In this document: positions 19,533 to 27,953 of the stretch, piece by piece | Layout: every line of letters begins with the position of its first letter | Position numbering within the stretch: position 1 is the stretch's first letter | Source of the DNA: Gaiella occulta | GTDB lineage: Bacteria > Actinomycetota > Thermoleophilia > Gaiellales > Gaiellaceae | Length of the DNA stretch: 64,000 nucleotides | NCBI RefSeq assembly: GCF_003351045.1 | Contig: NZ_QQZY01000003.1 | Location: 248,001-312,000 of the forward strand | Direction: 5' to 3' | The notes under the pieces: model-generated | Seen by the model: only the letters and a program-made list of their open reading frames with translations | Told to the model about the DNA's origin: nothing | Database searches by the model: none | Translations under genes and position numbers: made by a program

Positions 19533-20503
19533 CGCTCGACGTGGGGTGCGAGACGTTCGCGCTCGTCGGCCCCTCGGGCGCCGGGAAGTCGAGCGTGCTG
19601 CGAGCGATCGCGGGGCTGCTGCGCCCGGATACGGGCCGGGTCGCGCTCGCAGACCACGTGTGGCTCGACACGGCCCAGGGCGTGGACATTCCGCCGGAGC
19701 GCCGGTCGGTAGGGCTCGTGTTCCAGGAGTATGCGCTCTTCCCGCACATGACGGTGCGCGCCAACGTCGTCTTCGGCGGCTCCGGCCGCGCCGACGCGCT
19801 GCTCGAGCGGCTCGGCGTCGCCCATCTCGCCGGGGCCCGCCCGGGCGACATCTCTGGCGGCGAGCGCCAGCGGGTCGCGCTCGCGCGCGCGCTCGCGCGA
19901 GACCCGGGCGTCCTCTTGCTGGACGAGCCGCTCTCGGCGCTCGACGCGCACACCCGGGCGGCGGTGCGCGCCGAGCTGCGCGAGCTGCTCGCCGAGCTGG
20001 GGCTGCCCGTGCTCCTCGTCACGCATGACTTCGAGGACGCGGCGACGCTCGCCGACCGCATCGGTGTCCTCGTCGACGGGCGCGTGCTGCAGGTCGGGGG
20101 CGCCGCCGATCTCGTCGCGGCGCCGGCCGACGCGTTCGTCGCGAGCTTCACCGGCGCGAACGTCCTCCACGGCACCGCGCGATCCGGAGGCGGGCTGACG
20201 GAGGTGGTCCTCGACGGAGGTGGGAGCATCTGGACGACGGACGCGGGCGAGGGGCCGGTCGCCCTGGCCGTGTACCCGTGGGATGTCTCGATCGGGCGCG
20301 ACGCAGCGGGCGATTCGGCCGTCAACCACGTGTGCGCTCCGATCTCCTCGCTCGTCGCTCTCGGCAACCGCGTGCGCGTGCGCGTGGGCCCCCTCACGGC
20401 CGAGGTGACCGAGAGATCGGCCGACCGCCTGCGCCTGCGCGAGGGCGACGTGGTCGTGGCGACGTTCAAGGCGACGGCGACACGACTCGTGCGCCTCGCG
20501 TAG
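19475..20503 (+). CDS. modC: molybdate ABC ATPase
   Basis: A 342-residue ATPase. Walker A is GPSGAGKSS (32-40), the Q-loop is FQEYALFP, the signature is ISGGERQRVALARAL (from 126), Walker B is VLLLDEP and the switch is LLVTHDFEDA. A C-terminal TOBE/MOP-like domain (about 225-342) probably senses molybdate. The ATG start lies inside the modB frame, so the 58-base overlap couples the two; the next gene's -10 box begins at this gene's stop codon. Confidence 0.92.
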   Translation: MDTLHVSLRHALRSFALELTLDVGCETFALVGPSGAGKSSVLRAIAGLLRPDTGRVALADHVWLDTAQGVDIPPERRSVGLVFQEYALFPHMTVRANVVFGGSGRADALLERLGVAHLAGARPGDISGGERQRVALARALARDPGVLLLDEPLSALDAHTRAAVRAELRELLAELGLPVLLVTHDFEDAATLADRIGVLVDGRVLQVGGAADLVAAPADAFVASFTGANVLHGTARSGGGLTEVVLDGGGSIWTTDAGEGPVALAVYPWDVSIGRDAAGDSAVNHVCAPISSLVALGNRVRVRVGPLTAEVTERSADRLRLREGDVVVATFKATATRLVRLA

Positions 20504-20512
20504 CCTTGGCGC

Positions 20513-20737
20513 GTGGAATTGAGGCTCGTGCCGGATCCGCACGACGGCGTGGAGGCTGCGGTCACCGTCGCGCTCGCGCGCGAGAGTGTCGACGTCGACG
20601 ACGAGCCGGAGGCGTACCGGAGCCCGTGGTGGTCTGCGGGGCTGGCCGAGGCGGCGGAGCGGACGCCCCCGACACCCCGGTGCGGCGCCTACGGCACGTG
20701 CTCCCCGCGCAGCACACGCGGGGCGCCCCGGGCGTAG
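20513..20737 (+). CDS. 74-residue hypothetical, possibly an acyl-CoA carboxylase epsilon-like chain
   Basis: A small acidic protein with the conserved-looking core EAYRSPWWSAGLAEAAE. TAGCCT lies exactly 6 bases before its GTG start, so it probably has its own leaderless promoter right after modC. Its last 49 bases overlap the convergent pgsA. Small epsilon chains accompany actinobacterial acyl-CoA carboxylases, and the alpha chain gene is about 500 bases downstream, so that role is possible but unproven. Confidence 0.5.
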   Translation: MELRLVPDPHDGVEAAVTVALARESVDVDDEPEAYRSPWWSAGLAEAAERTPPTPRCGAYGTCSPRSTRGAPRA

Positions 20738-21231
20738 TCGAGCCCGGACACCCACGTCAGCAGCACGGCGACGAGAAGCATCCACCACGCCACGCGGTGG
20801 CTCCACGCGCCGGCCGCGGCGAAACCGCCCGCCGCGACCGCGAGAGCCTGCGCCCACGTCTTCAGCTTGCCGAGGTCGCGCGCAGCCATGACGACGCCCT
20901 TCTCGATCGCTGCGAGGCGGAGCCCGGAGACGAGGAGCTCCCGGGCGACGATCGCGGCCACCATCCACGCCGGCGCCACGCCCTCGGCGACCAGCATCAC
21001 GAGCGCCGCCATCACGAGCACCTTGTCGGCGATCGGGTCGAGCAGCGAGCCGAATGCCGAGGTCTGGTGCCAGCGCCGCGCGAGCCAGCCGTCGACCTGG
21101 TCGGTCGCCATCGCGATCATGAACGCCGCCGTGGCCCAGTAGGCGTGCCCCCCGAAGTCCCACGCGAACAGGACGACCACGATCGGTACCGCGAGGGCAC
21201 GCGTGAGGGTCAGCTGGTCGGGGAGCGTCAT
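20689..21231 (-). CDS. pgsA: CDP-alcohol phosphatidyltransferase (phosphatidylglycerophosphate synthase type)
   Basis: A 180-residue integral membrane enzyme that joins CDP-diacylglycerol to a polyol phosphate. The family motif DG(x2)AR(x8)G(x3)D(x3)D is complete in DGWLARRWHQTSAFGSLLDP plus IAD. Length and the MTLPDQLTLTRALAVP start suit PgsA. TATTCT precedes the ATG by 8 bases and is the reverse complement of AGAATA in the divergent biotin carboxylase leader, so the two promoters overlap. Confidence 0.9.
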   Translation of the reverse strand: MTLPDQLTLTRALAVPIVVVLFAWDFGGHAYWATAAFMIAMATDQVDGWLARRWHQTSAFGSLLDPIADKVLVMAALVMLVAEGVAPAWMVAAIVARELLVSGLRLAAIEKGVVMAARDLGKLKTWAQALAVAAGGFAAAGAWSHRVAWWMLLVAVLLTWVSGLDYARGAPRVLRGEHVP

Positions 21232-21253
21232 TCTCGGGGAGAATACGCGGCGG

Positions 21254-23029
21254 ATGGCGTCCTTCAGCAAAGTGCTCGTGGCGAACCGCGGCGAGATCGC
21301 GGTGCGTGTGTTCCGCACCCTGCGGGAGCTCGGCATCGGCACGATCGCCGTCTACTCCGAGGCCGACCGCGGACGCCTCCATACGCGCGTCGCCGACGAG
21401 GCGTACCTGATCGGCCCCGGCCCCGCCGACCAGAGCTACCTCCGCGGCGACGTGATCGTCGAGACCGCGCTGCGCGCGGGCGCCGAGGCGGTACACCCAG
21501 GCTACGGGTTCCTCGCCGAGAACGCCGCGTTCGCCCGCGCCGTCGAGGAGGCGGGGCTCGTGTGGATCGGCCCGCCGCCGGCCGCGATCGAGTTGATGGG
21601 CTCGAAGACGCGGGCGCGCACGGCGATGGAGGCGGCCGGCGTGCCGATCGTCCCCGGCTCCACGGAGCCGGTGACGGCGGTCGGGGAGGTGGTCGCGCTC
21701 GGCGAGGCGATCGGCTACCCGCTCATCATCAAGGCGGCCGCCGGTGGCGGCGGCAAGGGGATGGAGATCGTCGCCGACGCCGACACGGCGGTACGCGCCT
21801 TCGAGTCGGCGCAGCGGCAGGGGCTCAAGTACTTCGCCGACGCGGCCGTGTACGTGGAGAAGTTCATCGAGAATCCGCGGCACGTGGAGGCGCAGGTGCT
21901 CGCGGACGCGCACGGGAACGTGCTCTTCCTCGGCGAGCGCGACTGCACGATCCAGCGGCGGCACCAGAAGCTGATCGAGGAGACGCCGTCGCCCGCCGTC
22001 GACGACGCGCTCCGCGCGCGCATCGGGGAGATCGCGGTCAGCGCCGCCCGCGCCGCCGGGTATCGCAGCGCCGGCACGATCGAAGGGCTGCTCACCGCGG
22101 AGGGCGACTACTTCTTCATGGAGATGAACACGCGCATCCAGGTCGAGCACACGGTCACCGAGATGGTCACGGGGCTCGACCTCGTGCGCGAGCAGATCCT
22201 CGTCGCGCAGGGCGAGCCGCTGTCGCTGCGCCAGGAAGACGTGAGCCCGCGCGGCCATGCGATCGAGTGCCGGATCAACGCCGAGGACGTGTCGAGGGGG
22301 TTCCTGCCGGCGCCGGGGCTGATCACGGCCTACGAGGAGCCGGCCGGGCCGGGCGTGCGCGTCGACTCCGGCGTTCGCGCGGGCGACGAGATCTCCGGCC
22401 TCTACGACCCGATGATCGCGAAGCTGATCGTGCACGACACGACCCGCGAGACGGCGCGACGCAGGATGCTGCGGGCGCTCGAGGAGTTCCACATCGAGGG
22501 CCCGCCGACGATCGTCGGCTTTCACCTGGCGCTGCTCTCCGAGCCGTGCTTCGTCGCCGGCGGCACGTGCCACGGGATCGTGGAGTCGCAGGAGCTCGCA
22601 CAGCGCGCGGGCGAGATCACGAAGCAGTTGTCGCATCGGACAACAACCGTAGCACGGCGGCCGGACGGCGTTCCCACGCGGGAGCGACTCGTCGCCGTCG
22701 AGGTCGACGGCCGCGCGTACGAGGTGCGACTGCACGTGACCGAAGCACCCTGGGCCGAGCTCGCGCGCCGGCGACGCGAGCGCGCGGCGGCGACGGCGGC
22801 CGGCGGCTCGGGGGCGGTGACGAGCCCGATGCAGGGAACCGTGCTCAAGGTCGACGTCGCGGAGGGCGACGAGGTCACCGCAGGGCAGGTGCTGCTCGTC
22901 GTCGAGGCGATGAAGATGGAGAACGAGATCGCAGCGCCGCGCGACGGCGTCGTGCGCGACCTCGGCATCGCCGCCGGCGAGGCCGTCGCCAACGGCCAGC
23001 TCCTCTGCGTCGTCGCCGAGCGGGAATGA
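21254..23029 (+). CDS. acyl-CoA carboxylase alpha chain: biotin carboxylase with biotin carrier domain
   Basis: A 591-residue protein. Residues 1-450 are biotin carboxylase (ANRGEIAVRVFRT; ATP-grasp with AAGGGGKGM; FMEMNTRIQVEHTVTE). After a charged linker, a biotinyl domain carries the acceptor lysine in EAMKMEN (Lys about 554). It charges biotin for the carboxyltransferase at 10523. It heads an operon with two more genes joined by 4-base overlaps. No Shine-Dalgarno is evident before ATG 21254. Confidence 0.95.
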   Translation: MASFSKVLVANRGEIAVRVFRTLRELGIGTIAVYSEADRGRLHTRVADEAYLIGPGPADQSYLRGDVIVETALRAGAEAVHPGYGFLAENAAFARAVEEAGLVWIGPPPAAIELMGSKTRARTAMEAAGVPIVPGSTEPVTAVGEVVALGEAIGYPLIIKAAAGGGGKGMEIVADADTAVRAFESAQRQGLKYFADAAVYVEKFIENPRHVEAQVLADAHGNVLFLGERDCTIQRRHQKLIEETPSPAVDDALRARIGEIAVSAARAAGYRSAGTIEGLLTAEGDYFFMEMNTRIQVEHTVTEMVTGLDLVREQILVAQGEPLSLRQEDVSPRGHAIECRINAEDVSRGFLPAPGLITAYEEPAGPGVRVDSGVRAGDEISGLYDPMIAKLIVHDTTRETARRRMLRALEEFHIEGPPTIVGFHLALLSEPCFVAGGTCHGIVESQELAQRAGEITKQLSHRTTTVARRPDGVPTRERLVAVEVDGRAYEVRLHVTEAPWAELARRRRERAAATAAGGSGAVTSPMQGTVLKVDVAEGDEVTAGQVLLVVEAMKMENEIAAPRDGVVRDLGIAAGEAVANGQLLCVVAERE

Positions 23030-24186
23030 GCGAGACGGACGAGCTCGTCGCACGACTCGTCGCCGGCGGGCAGCTCACGGGCGCCACCCTCAGCAGCCCG
23101 CGGCGTAGCGATCCCTCTCGCGCCGCCCGGGTGACGGTCGCCCCGGTGGTCGTTCGCGGCAGTCTCCGCTACCGCTGGACGTACCACCACGAGACGCGCA
23201 CGGTCGACGAGAACCTCGCCGCGGAGGAGACCGCGCGGAGGCTCGCGCACCTGCTCGCAGGCGAGTTCCGGCAGGGGCTCCTGCAGTCGACAGAGGACGA
23301 CTGGCAGGTCCTCGCCGGCGGCAGGGGCGCGAAGGTGCTGCGCCGCGCTCCGACCAGGCCCTCCGCGCGGCTCCGCCACGATCGCGTGAAGCGGAGGCTG
23401 CTGCCGGACGGCGAGCCCGTGCCCTTCCTCGTCGAGCTCGGCGTCATGACGGCGGAGGGCAAGGTGCGCGCGCGCCACTACGACAAGTTCCGGCAGGTCA
23501 ACCGCTTCCTCGAGCTCGTCGGCGAGGTGCTGCCGGAGCTCCCGGACGGGCCGCTGCGCGTGGTCGACTTCGGCTCGGGCAAGTCGTACCTCACCTTCGC
23601 CCTGCACCACCTCCTCGCCGCCGTCCACGGGCGCGAGGTCGAGATCGTCGGCCTCGATCTGAAGGCGGAGGTCGTGGCCGGCTGCGAGGCGCTCGCCCGT
23701 AGGCTCGGCGCCGCCGGCCTGCGCTTCGAGGTCGGGGAGATCGCAGGATACGCGGGGCTCGAGGGCGCCGACCTCGTCGTCAGCCTGCATGCATGCGACA
23801 CGGCGACCGACGCCGCGCTCGACCGCGCCGTTCGCGCCGAGGCGGCGGTGATCCTCGCGGTGCCCTGCTGCCAGCACGAGCTACTGCCCCAGCTCGCGAA
23901 CGCCTCCCTCGGCCCCCTGCTGCGCCATGGCATCCTGCGCGAGCGCTTCGCCGCCGAGGTCACCGACGCGGCGCGCGCGCAGTTGCTCGGCGCCGCCGGC
24001 TACGAGGTGCAGGTGGTGGAGTTCGTCGAGCTCGAGCACACGCCGAAGAACCTGCTCCTGCGTGCGGTGCGGCGGCCGGCGCGCGACCGCGCGAAGGCAT
24101 TCGACGACTACCTGGCGTTCAAGGCGGCGCTCGGCATCGACCCCGCGCTCGAACGGATGCTGGCCGACAGGCTGGGAACGAGATGA
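23026..24186 (+). CDS. SAM-dependent methyltransferase (Methyltransf_32-like)
   Basis: A 386-residue protein. The N-terminal 180 residues include RHDRVKRRLLPDG and ARHYDKFRQVNRFLELV. The C-terminal Rossmann methyltransferase has motif I VVDFGSGKSYLTFALHHLL, the acidic end of strand 2 VGLDLK, and SLHACDTATDAAL followed by AVPCCQHEL. This matches a family of unassigned methyltransferases (PF13679 type) seen in many bacteria and eukaryotes. The target is unknown; RNA is a reasonable guess. It overlaps its neighbours by ATGA on both sides. Confidence 0.85.
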   Translation: MSETDELVARLVAGGQLTGATLSSPRRSDPSRAARVTVAPVVVRGSLRYRWTYHHETRTVDENLAAEETARRLAHLLAGEFRQGLLQSTEDDWQVLAGGRGAKVLRRAPTRPSARLRHDRVKRRLLPDGEPVPFLVELGVMTAEGKVRARHYDKFRQVNRFLELVGEVLPELPDGPLRVVDFGSGKSYLTFALHHLLAAVHGREVEIVGLDLKAEVVAGCEALARRLGAAGLRFEVGEIAGYAGLEGADLVVSLHACDTATDAALDRAVRAEAAVILAVPCCQHELLPQLANASLGPLLRHGILRERFAAEVTDAARAQLLGAAGYEVQVVEFVELEHTPKNLLLRAVRRPARDRAKAFDDYLAFKAALGIDPALERMLADRLGTR

Positions 24187-25058
24187 GCTGCTCCGAGCTG
24201 TCGGCCGCCTCTCTGGAGCGGCTCGGCGGCACGGCGACGCGGGCGAGCAGGTGGCTCCTCGTCGAGGTGCGCGAGGCGTGGGGGAGGGACGTCGTCGCGG
24301 ACGGCTCGTTGCCGGCGTCGGTGCGGGAGCGCCTCGTCGAGTGGGCGTCGCAGTCCGGCGGCGACGGCCGCGTCCTCTTCGTGCGCAAGCCGGAGCGCCG
24401 CGCCGCGCCGACGTTCGCCGTCTTCGTCGCGCACGTGGGGGAGCACGGGAGCGCGTTCGCGCGCTTCGAGCTCGAGCGGATCGAGGACCTCGCCGCCCTC
24501 GACCTCGACCCGGGCCGCTCGCCCGAGCCGGTCGCCGTGCCGACGCTCCTCGTCTGCGCCCACGGCCGCCGTGACGCCTGCTGCGCGCGGCTCGGCGTGC
24601 CCCTCTACGAGGCGCTGCGCGGGCTCGTCGAGCCGGACGCCGTCTGGCAGTGCTCGCACCTCGGCGGCCACCGCTTCGCCGGCAACGTGCTCGCGCTGCC
24701 GCACGGCGTGATGCTCGGACGGGTGCGGCCCATCGATGCCGCGCGCGTCGCCGCCGAGCTCGCCGCCGACGCCGTCCCGCTCGCCCACTACCGCGGGCGC
24801 GTGATCCACGCGCCGGCCGTACAGGCGGCCGAGCTCGCGATCAGGGAACGGCTCGGCGAAGCTCGTCTGGCTGCGCTCCGCTACCTGGGCCCTGCCGGCG
24901 ACGGCTCCCGTCACCGCTTTGCGACGCCGATCGGCGAGGTGACGCTCGCCGTGGACGAGCACGACGGGCCCCTCGTGCCGCCGAGTTGCGGCGGCCGGCC
25001 CGAGCCGACGGTCCGCTTCGCCGTGCGCTGGGAGGGCGCCGCGATCGGCGAGGTGTAG
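24183..25058 (+). CDS. sucrase/ferredoxin-like family protein
   Basis: A 291-residue protein of the Suc_Fer-like family (PF06999), related to thioredoxin-like ferredoxins. The diagnostic stretch is CAHGRRDACCARLGVPLY, followed by WQCSHLGGHRFAGNVLALPHG, with Cys and His spacing compatible with a 2Fe-2S cluster or metal site. Function in bacteria is unknown. It is the third gene of the biotin carboxylase operon (ATGA overlap with the methyltransferase). Confidence 0.85.
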   Translation: MSCSELSAASLERLGGTATRASRWLLVEVREAWGRDVVADGSLPASVRERLVEWASQSGGDGRVLFVRKPERRAAPTFAVFVAHVGEHGSAFARFELERIEDLAALDLDPGRSPEPVAVPTLLVCAHGRRDACCARLGVPLYEALRGLVEPDAVWQCSHLGGHRFAGNVLALPHGVMLGRVRPIDAARVAAELAADAVPLAHYRGRVIHAPAVQAAELAIRERLGEARLAALRYLGPAGDGSRHRFATPIGEVTLAVDEHDGPLVPPSCGGRPEPTVRFAVRWEGAAIGEV

Positions 25059-25067
25059 AGTCGAGGC

Positions 25068-25760
25068 ATGGCCGGCGGGCGTGTCCTCCTCATCACCGGC
25101 GCCTCCTCCGGCATCGGCGCCGCGACGGCGCGCATGGCCGCGGCCGAGGGCTGGCGGCTCGTGCTCGCCGCCCGCTCCATCGACAGGCTCGAGGCGCTTG
25201 CCGCCGAGCTCGGCGGGCCCGGGCATGCGGTCGCGGTCGAGTGCGACGTCACCGAATGGGCCGACCAGCAGGCCGCCGTCGTCACGTGCCTCGAGCTCTT
25301 CGGCCGCCTCGACGCAGCCTGGGCGAACGCGGGCTTCGGCGCCCGGCGAGGCTTCCTCGGCGACACCGTCGAGCACTGGCGCGAGATGGTGCTCGCGAAC
25401 GTCTACGGCGCCGCGCTGACGATCCGGGCCAGCCTGCCCGCGCTGAAGGAGTCGAGGGGGCATCTGCTCCTGACCGGCTCGGTCGCCGGCCGCCGCGCGA
25501 TCCCCGGCTCGCTCTACTCGGCCACGAAGCACGCCGTCCACGCGATGGCCGAGAACGTGCGCCTGGAGCTCGACGGCAGCGGCGTGCGCGTCACGGTGAT
25601 CGCGCCCGGGATCGTCGACACGCCGTTCTTCGACACGGTGCCGCTCGACGCGCCGCTCGAGCCGGGCGACGTCGCGCGCGCCGTCCTCTTCGCGCTCTCG
25701 CAGCCGCCGCACGTCGACGTGAGCGAGATCCTGGTACGGCCGACCGCTCAGCCGGCGTGA
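25068..25760 (+). CDS. short-chain dehydrogenase/reductase
   Basis: A 230-residue classical SDR. The NAD(P) motif is TGASSGIGAAT, NAG appears as WANAGFG, and the catalytic Ser-Tyr-Lys set is TGSVAGRRAIPGSLYSATK. A basic residue after strand 2 (AARSIDR) suggests NADPH. TAGAGT, which also forms the previous stop codon, ends 6 bases before ATG, so the gene probably has its own leaderless promoter. The substrate is unknown. Confidence 0.92.
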   Translation: MAGGRVLLITGASSGIGAATARMAAAEGWRLVLAARSIDRLEALAAELGGPGHAVAVECDVTEWADQQAAVVTCLELFGRLDAAWANAGFGARRGFLGDTVEHWREMVLANVYGAALTIRASLPALKESRGHLLLTGSVAGRRAIPGSLYSATKHAVHAMAENVRLELDGSGVRVTVIAPGIVDTPFFDTVPLDAPLEPGDVARAVLFALSQPPHVDVSEILVRPTAQPA

Positions 25761-25779
25761 CGGCGCGGACGTCGGGACG

Positions 25780-25808
25780 TTGACCGTGGACGCGAAGCGA
25801 TGTACGCT
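25780..25808 (+). promoter_or_regulatory. near-consensus housekeeping promoter
   Basis: TTGACC (25780-25785) and TACGCT (25803-25808) are separated by 17 bases, the best-matching -35/-10 pair I saw in the window. Transcription would start near 25815, at the foot of the hairpin that follows. Confidence 0.7.
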
Positions 25809-25812
25809 CGGC

Positions 25813-25834
25813 TCTCGTGCGAATACGCACGAGA
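25813..25834 (+). promoter_or_regulatory. 5'-end mRNA stem-loop
   Basis: TCTCGTGCG-AATA-CGCACGAGA is a perfect 9-bp stem with a 4-base loop. It sits at the predicted mRNA 5' end and runs into the AAAGGAGGT ribosome binding site (25834-25842). Such 5' hairpins can protect mRNA from decay. Confidence 0.6.
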
Positions 25835-25846
25835 AAGGAGGTCGGT

Positions 25847-26284
25847 ATGGCGGGCACGCTCGAGGCAGCGAGAGAGGCTCTCGACGCCTTCAACGCCCAC
25901 GACGAGCGGCGCATCAGGGAGACCTTCGCCGACGACGTCGTCTTCGAAGCTCCCGATGACGTCCACCTGGAAGGAGCCGAGGCAGCCACCGAGTATGCGA
26001 TGGCGTGGCTGCGCGCCTTCCCGGATGCACGCATCACGAGCCACAACGAGATCGTCGCAGGCGACTGGGCGGTGCGCGAGTTCACCTTCTCGGGGACCCA
26101 TGACGAGCCTCTTGTGGGCAAGCAGGGCGAGATCCCCGCGACCCACCGGCACCTCGTCGGCCGGGGCGTCGAGGTGCTTCGCATCGCCGCAGGCAGAGTC
26201 GTCGAGGACCGCCTCTACTACGACCAGGTGCAGATGCTGACGCAACTCGGGCTCGTGCCCGAGCCGGCGGCGGCCCGCGCCTGA
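25847..26284 (+). CDS. SnoaL-like (NTF2-fold) protein
   Basis: A 145-residue alpha+beta-barrel protein of the SnoaL/ester-cyclase family (REALDAFNAHDERRIRETFADD, then AWLRAFPDARIT and the GRVVEDRLYYDQVQMLTQLGL end). Members include polyketide cyclases and many uncharacterised proteins, so the reaction is unknown. It has a full-consensus ribosome binding site, a near-consensus promoter and a 5' hairpin, which together predict unusually high expression. ATG 25847 is used rather than an upstream GTG because of that site. Confidence 0.88.
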   Translation: MAGTLEAAREALDAFNAHDERRIRETFADDVVFEAPDDVHLEGAEAATEYAMAWLRAFPDARITSHNEIVAGDWAVREFTFSGTHDEPLVGKQGEIPATHRHLVGRGVEVLRIAAGRVVEDRLYYDQVQMLTQLGLVPEPAAARA

Positions 26285-26435
26285 GCCCGGATCCACCGAT
26301 CCGCGCGGGCCGGACGGCCCGAAGGCGGGCACGCCGATCGCTGGACAGAGGCTCGGACGTCGTCGTGACCGGGGAGGGGGCTCGATCCCCCTCCCCGTGA
26401 GCGCAGGATCGCGTGCCGGCCGTTAGGTTGTCCGC

Positions 26436-27356
26436 GTGCCACCCTTCGTGCCCCTGAAGGCGACCTTCTCCATCTGCGCCGCCGACGTGTCCACGGGCGA
26501 GGTCGGGTGCGCGGTGCAGTCGAAGTACTTCGCGGTCGGCGCCGTCGTGCCCTGGGCGCGCGCGGGCGTGGGCGCCGTCGCGACGCAGGCGGCGGGTGTC
26601 GCCGCTTTCGGGCCGCGCGTGCTCGACTCGCTCGAGGCCGGCCGCTTGCTGCCGGACGCCCTCGCGGAGGCGCTCGCCGGGGATGCGGGCCGCGAGACGC
26701 GCCAGCTCGGCGCCGTCGCGGCGTCCGGCGCGTCGGCCGCGCACACCGGCGCCGACTGCCTCCACTGGGCCGGCCATCGCGTCGGGCCGGGCTACGCGGT
26801 GCAGGGGAACATCCTCGCCGGCGAGGCCGTCGTCGCCGGCATGGAGAGCGCGTTTCTCGCGACGGGCGGCTCGCTCGCGGAGCGGCTCGTCGCCGCCCTC
26901 GAGGCGGGCCAGGCGGCGGGCGGCGATGTGCGCGGCCAGCAGTCGGCGGCGGTCGTCGTCGAGCGTGCGGGCGCCGCGGCCGAGAGCCGCGAGGGCGTCG
27001 ACCGCATCTGCGACCTGCGCGTCGACGACCACCCGCGCCCGATCGAGGAGCTGCGACGGCTGCTCGGCATCCATCTCGTCTGGGACGCGCTGCGGCGGGC
27101 GACGGCCCACTACGAGGCCAGGCGCTGGCGCGAGGGGGCCGAGCTCCTGCGCGGCGCGCTCGCCCGCCACGGCGAGAGCGCGCCGCTGCTCTACGACCTG
27201 GGCTGCTTTGCGGCGCTCACGGGCGCGCGGGACGAGGCGCTGGCACACATCGCCCGTGCGCTCGCGCTCGACCCGGCGCTGCGCGAGTCGGCGCGGGCCG
27301 ACGGCGACCTCGCGGCGCTCGCCGACGATCCCCGCTTCCGCGAGCTCATGGCGTGA
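26436..27356 (+). CDS. DUF1028 Ntn-hydrolase-like protein with C-terminal tetratricopeptide-like tail
   Basis: A 306-residue protein. Residues 8-205 are DUF1028 (FSICAADVSTGEVGCAVQSKYFAVG, VATQAAG, GYAVQGNILAGEAVV, QQSAAVVV), a family with an Ntn-hydrolase-like fold. Residues about 225-300 contain two TPR-like helical pairs (ALRRATAHYEARRWREGAELL). The GTG start follows TAGGTT by 6 bases. The last 11 bases overlap the convergent lipoprotein gene. Function unknown. Confidence 0.85.
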   Translation: MPPFVPLKATFSICAADVSTGEVGCAVQSKYFAVGAVVPWARAGVGAVATQAAGVAAFGPRVLDSLEAGRLLPDALAEALAGDAGRETRQLGAVAASGASAAHTGADCLHWAGHRVGPGYAVQGNILAGEAVVAGMESAFLATGGSLAERLVAALEAGQAAGGDVRGQQSAAVVVERAGAAAESREGVDRICDLRVDDHPRPIEELRRLLGIHLVWDALRRATAHYEARRWREGAELLRGALARHGESAPLLYDLGCFAALTGARDEALAHIARALALDPALRESARADGDLAALADDPRFRELMA

Positions 27357-27909
27357 CCTTCAGGCGATAGGCGTGGTCGGTGAACCACACCACGCGCTGC
27401 TGCGCACCGGGCGGCGGCGTGCCGGCAGCCGTGAACGTTCCGAACGACAGCCGTACCCACAGGCCGGCCGCGAGCGCGCCCGGAGCCGAGATGGTGCCGC
27501 GCCAGGAGGCGCCCGGCTCGATCGTCTTCGGCAGCGGCGGGTCGTAGACCGTCGCCTTGCGGATCGCCGGCAGCGTGCCCTCGCGGTTGCGCCGCTCGAG
27601 CGCCGTGATGTCGTCGTCGGGGAACAGGAGCACGCCGAAGGCGCGCTCGACGGCACGGCGGGGGTCGCCGACCTGCCACGAGACGCGTGAGCGGTTCCTG
27701 AACGAGATGTCGGCGCTCCAGCCGGTCTCCGTGACGGCAAACGACGTCACGCCGAACGCGAGCGCCGGCTTCGCCGCCGGGTACTGCTCGCTCCAGCCGA
27801 GGACGGCCCGCTGGGGAGCGGCCCTGACGGCGGGAGGCACGGAAACCGCCGCCGCACCGCAGCCGGCGGCGAGCAGGACGGCGGGCAGGAGAAGGAGCAT
27901 CCGACGCAT
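27346..27909 (-). CDS. putative secreted lipoprotein
   Basis: A 187-residue protein with a lipoprotein signal, MRRMLLLLPAVLLAAGC, the lipobox being LAAGC with Cys17. The mature part contains a likely beta-sandwich (GWSADISFRNRSRVSW, KTIEPGASWRGTISAPG) like small carbohydrate- or protein-binding modules. No enzyme motif is seen. It converges with the DUF1028 gene (11-base overlap) and is divergent from sucC. Confidence 0.75.
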   Translation of the reverse strand: MRRMLLLLPAVLLAAGCGAAAVSVPPAVRAAPQRAVLGWSEQYPAAKPALAFGVTSFAVTETGWSADISFRNRSRVSWQVGDPRRAVERAFGVLLFPDDDITALERRNREGTLPAIRKATVYDPPLPKTIEPGASWRGTISAPGALAAGLWVRLSFGTFTAAGTPPPGAQQRVVWFTDHAYRLKVTP

Positions 27910-27953
27910 GCCGGAGATGCTCGCACAACGGGGTTGCTAGGCTCGCCCTCGGC

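Noticed and set aside
19136-23053. A 1,300-codon reverse-strand open frame over mod and carboxylase genes
   Set aside because: Translation is low-complexity Arg/Ala/Gly with no family motif and lies opposite genes with clear catalytic motifs.
25817-25846. Upstream start of the SnoaL-like gene inside the 5' hairpin
   Set aside because: It would place the perfect ribosome binding site and hairpin inside the coding region; ATG 25847 fits both.
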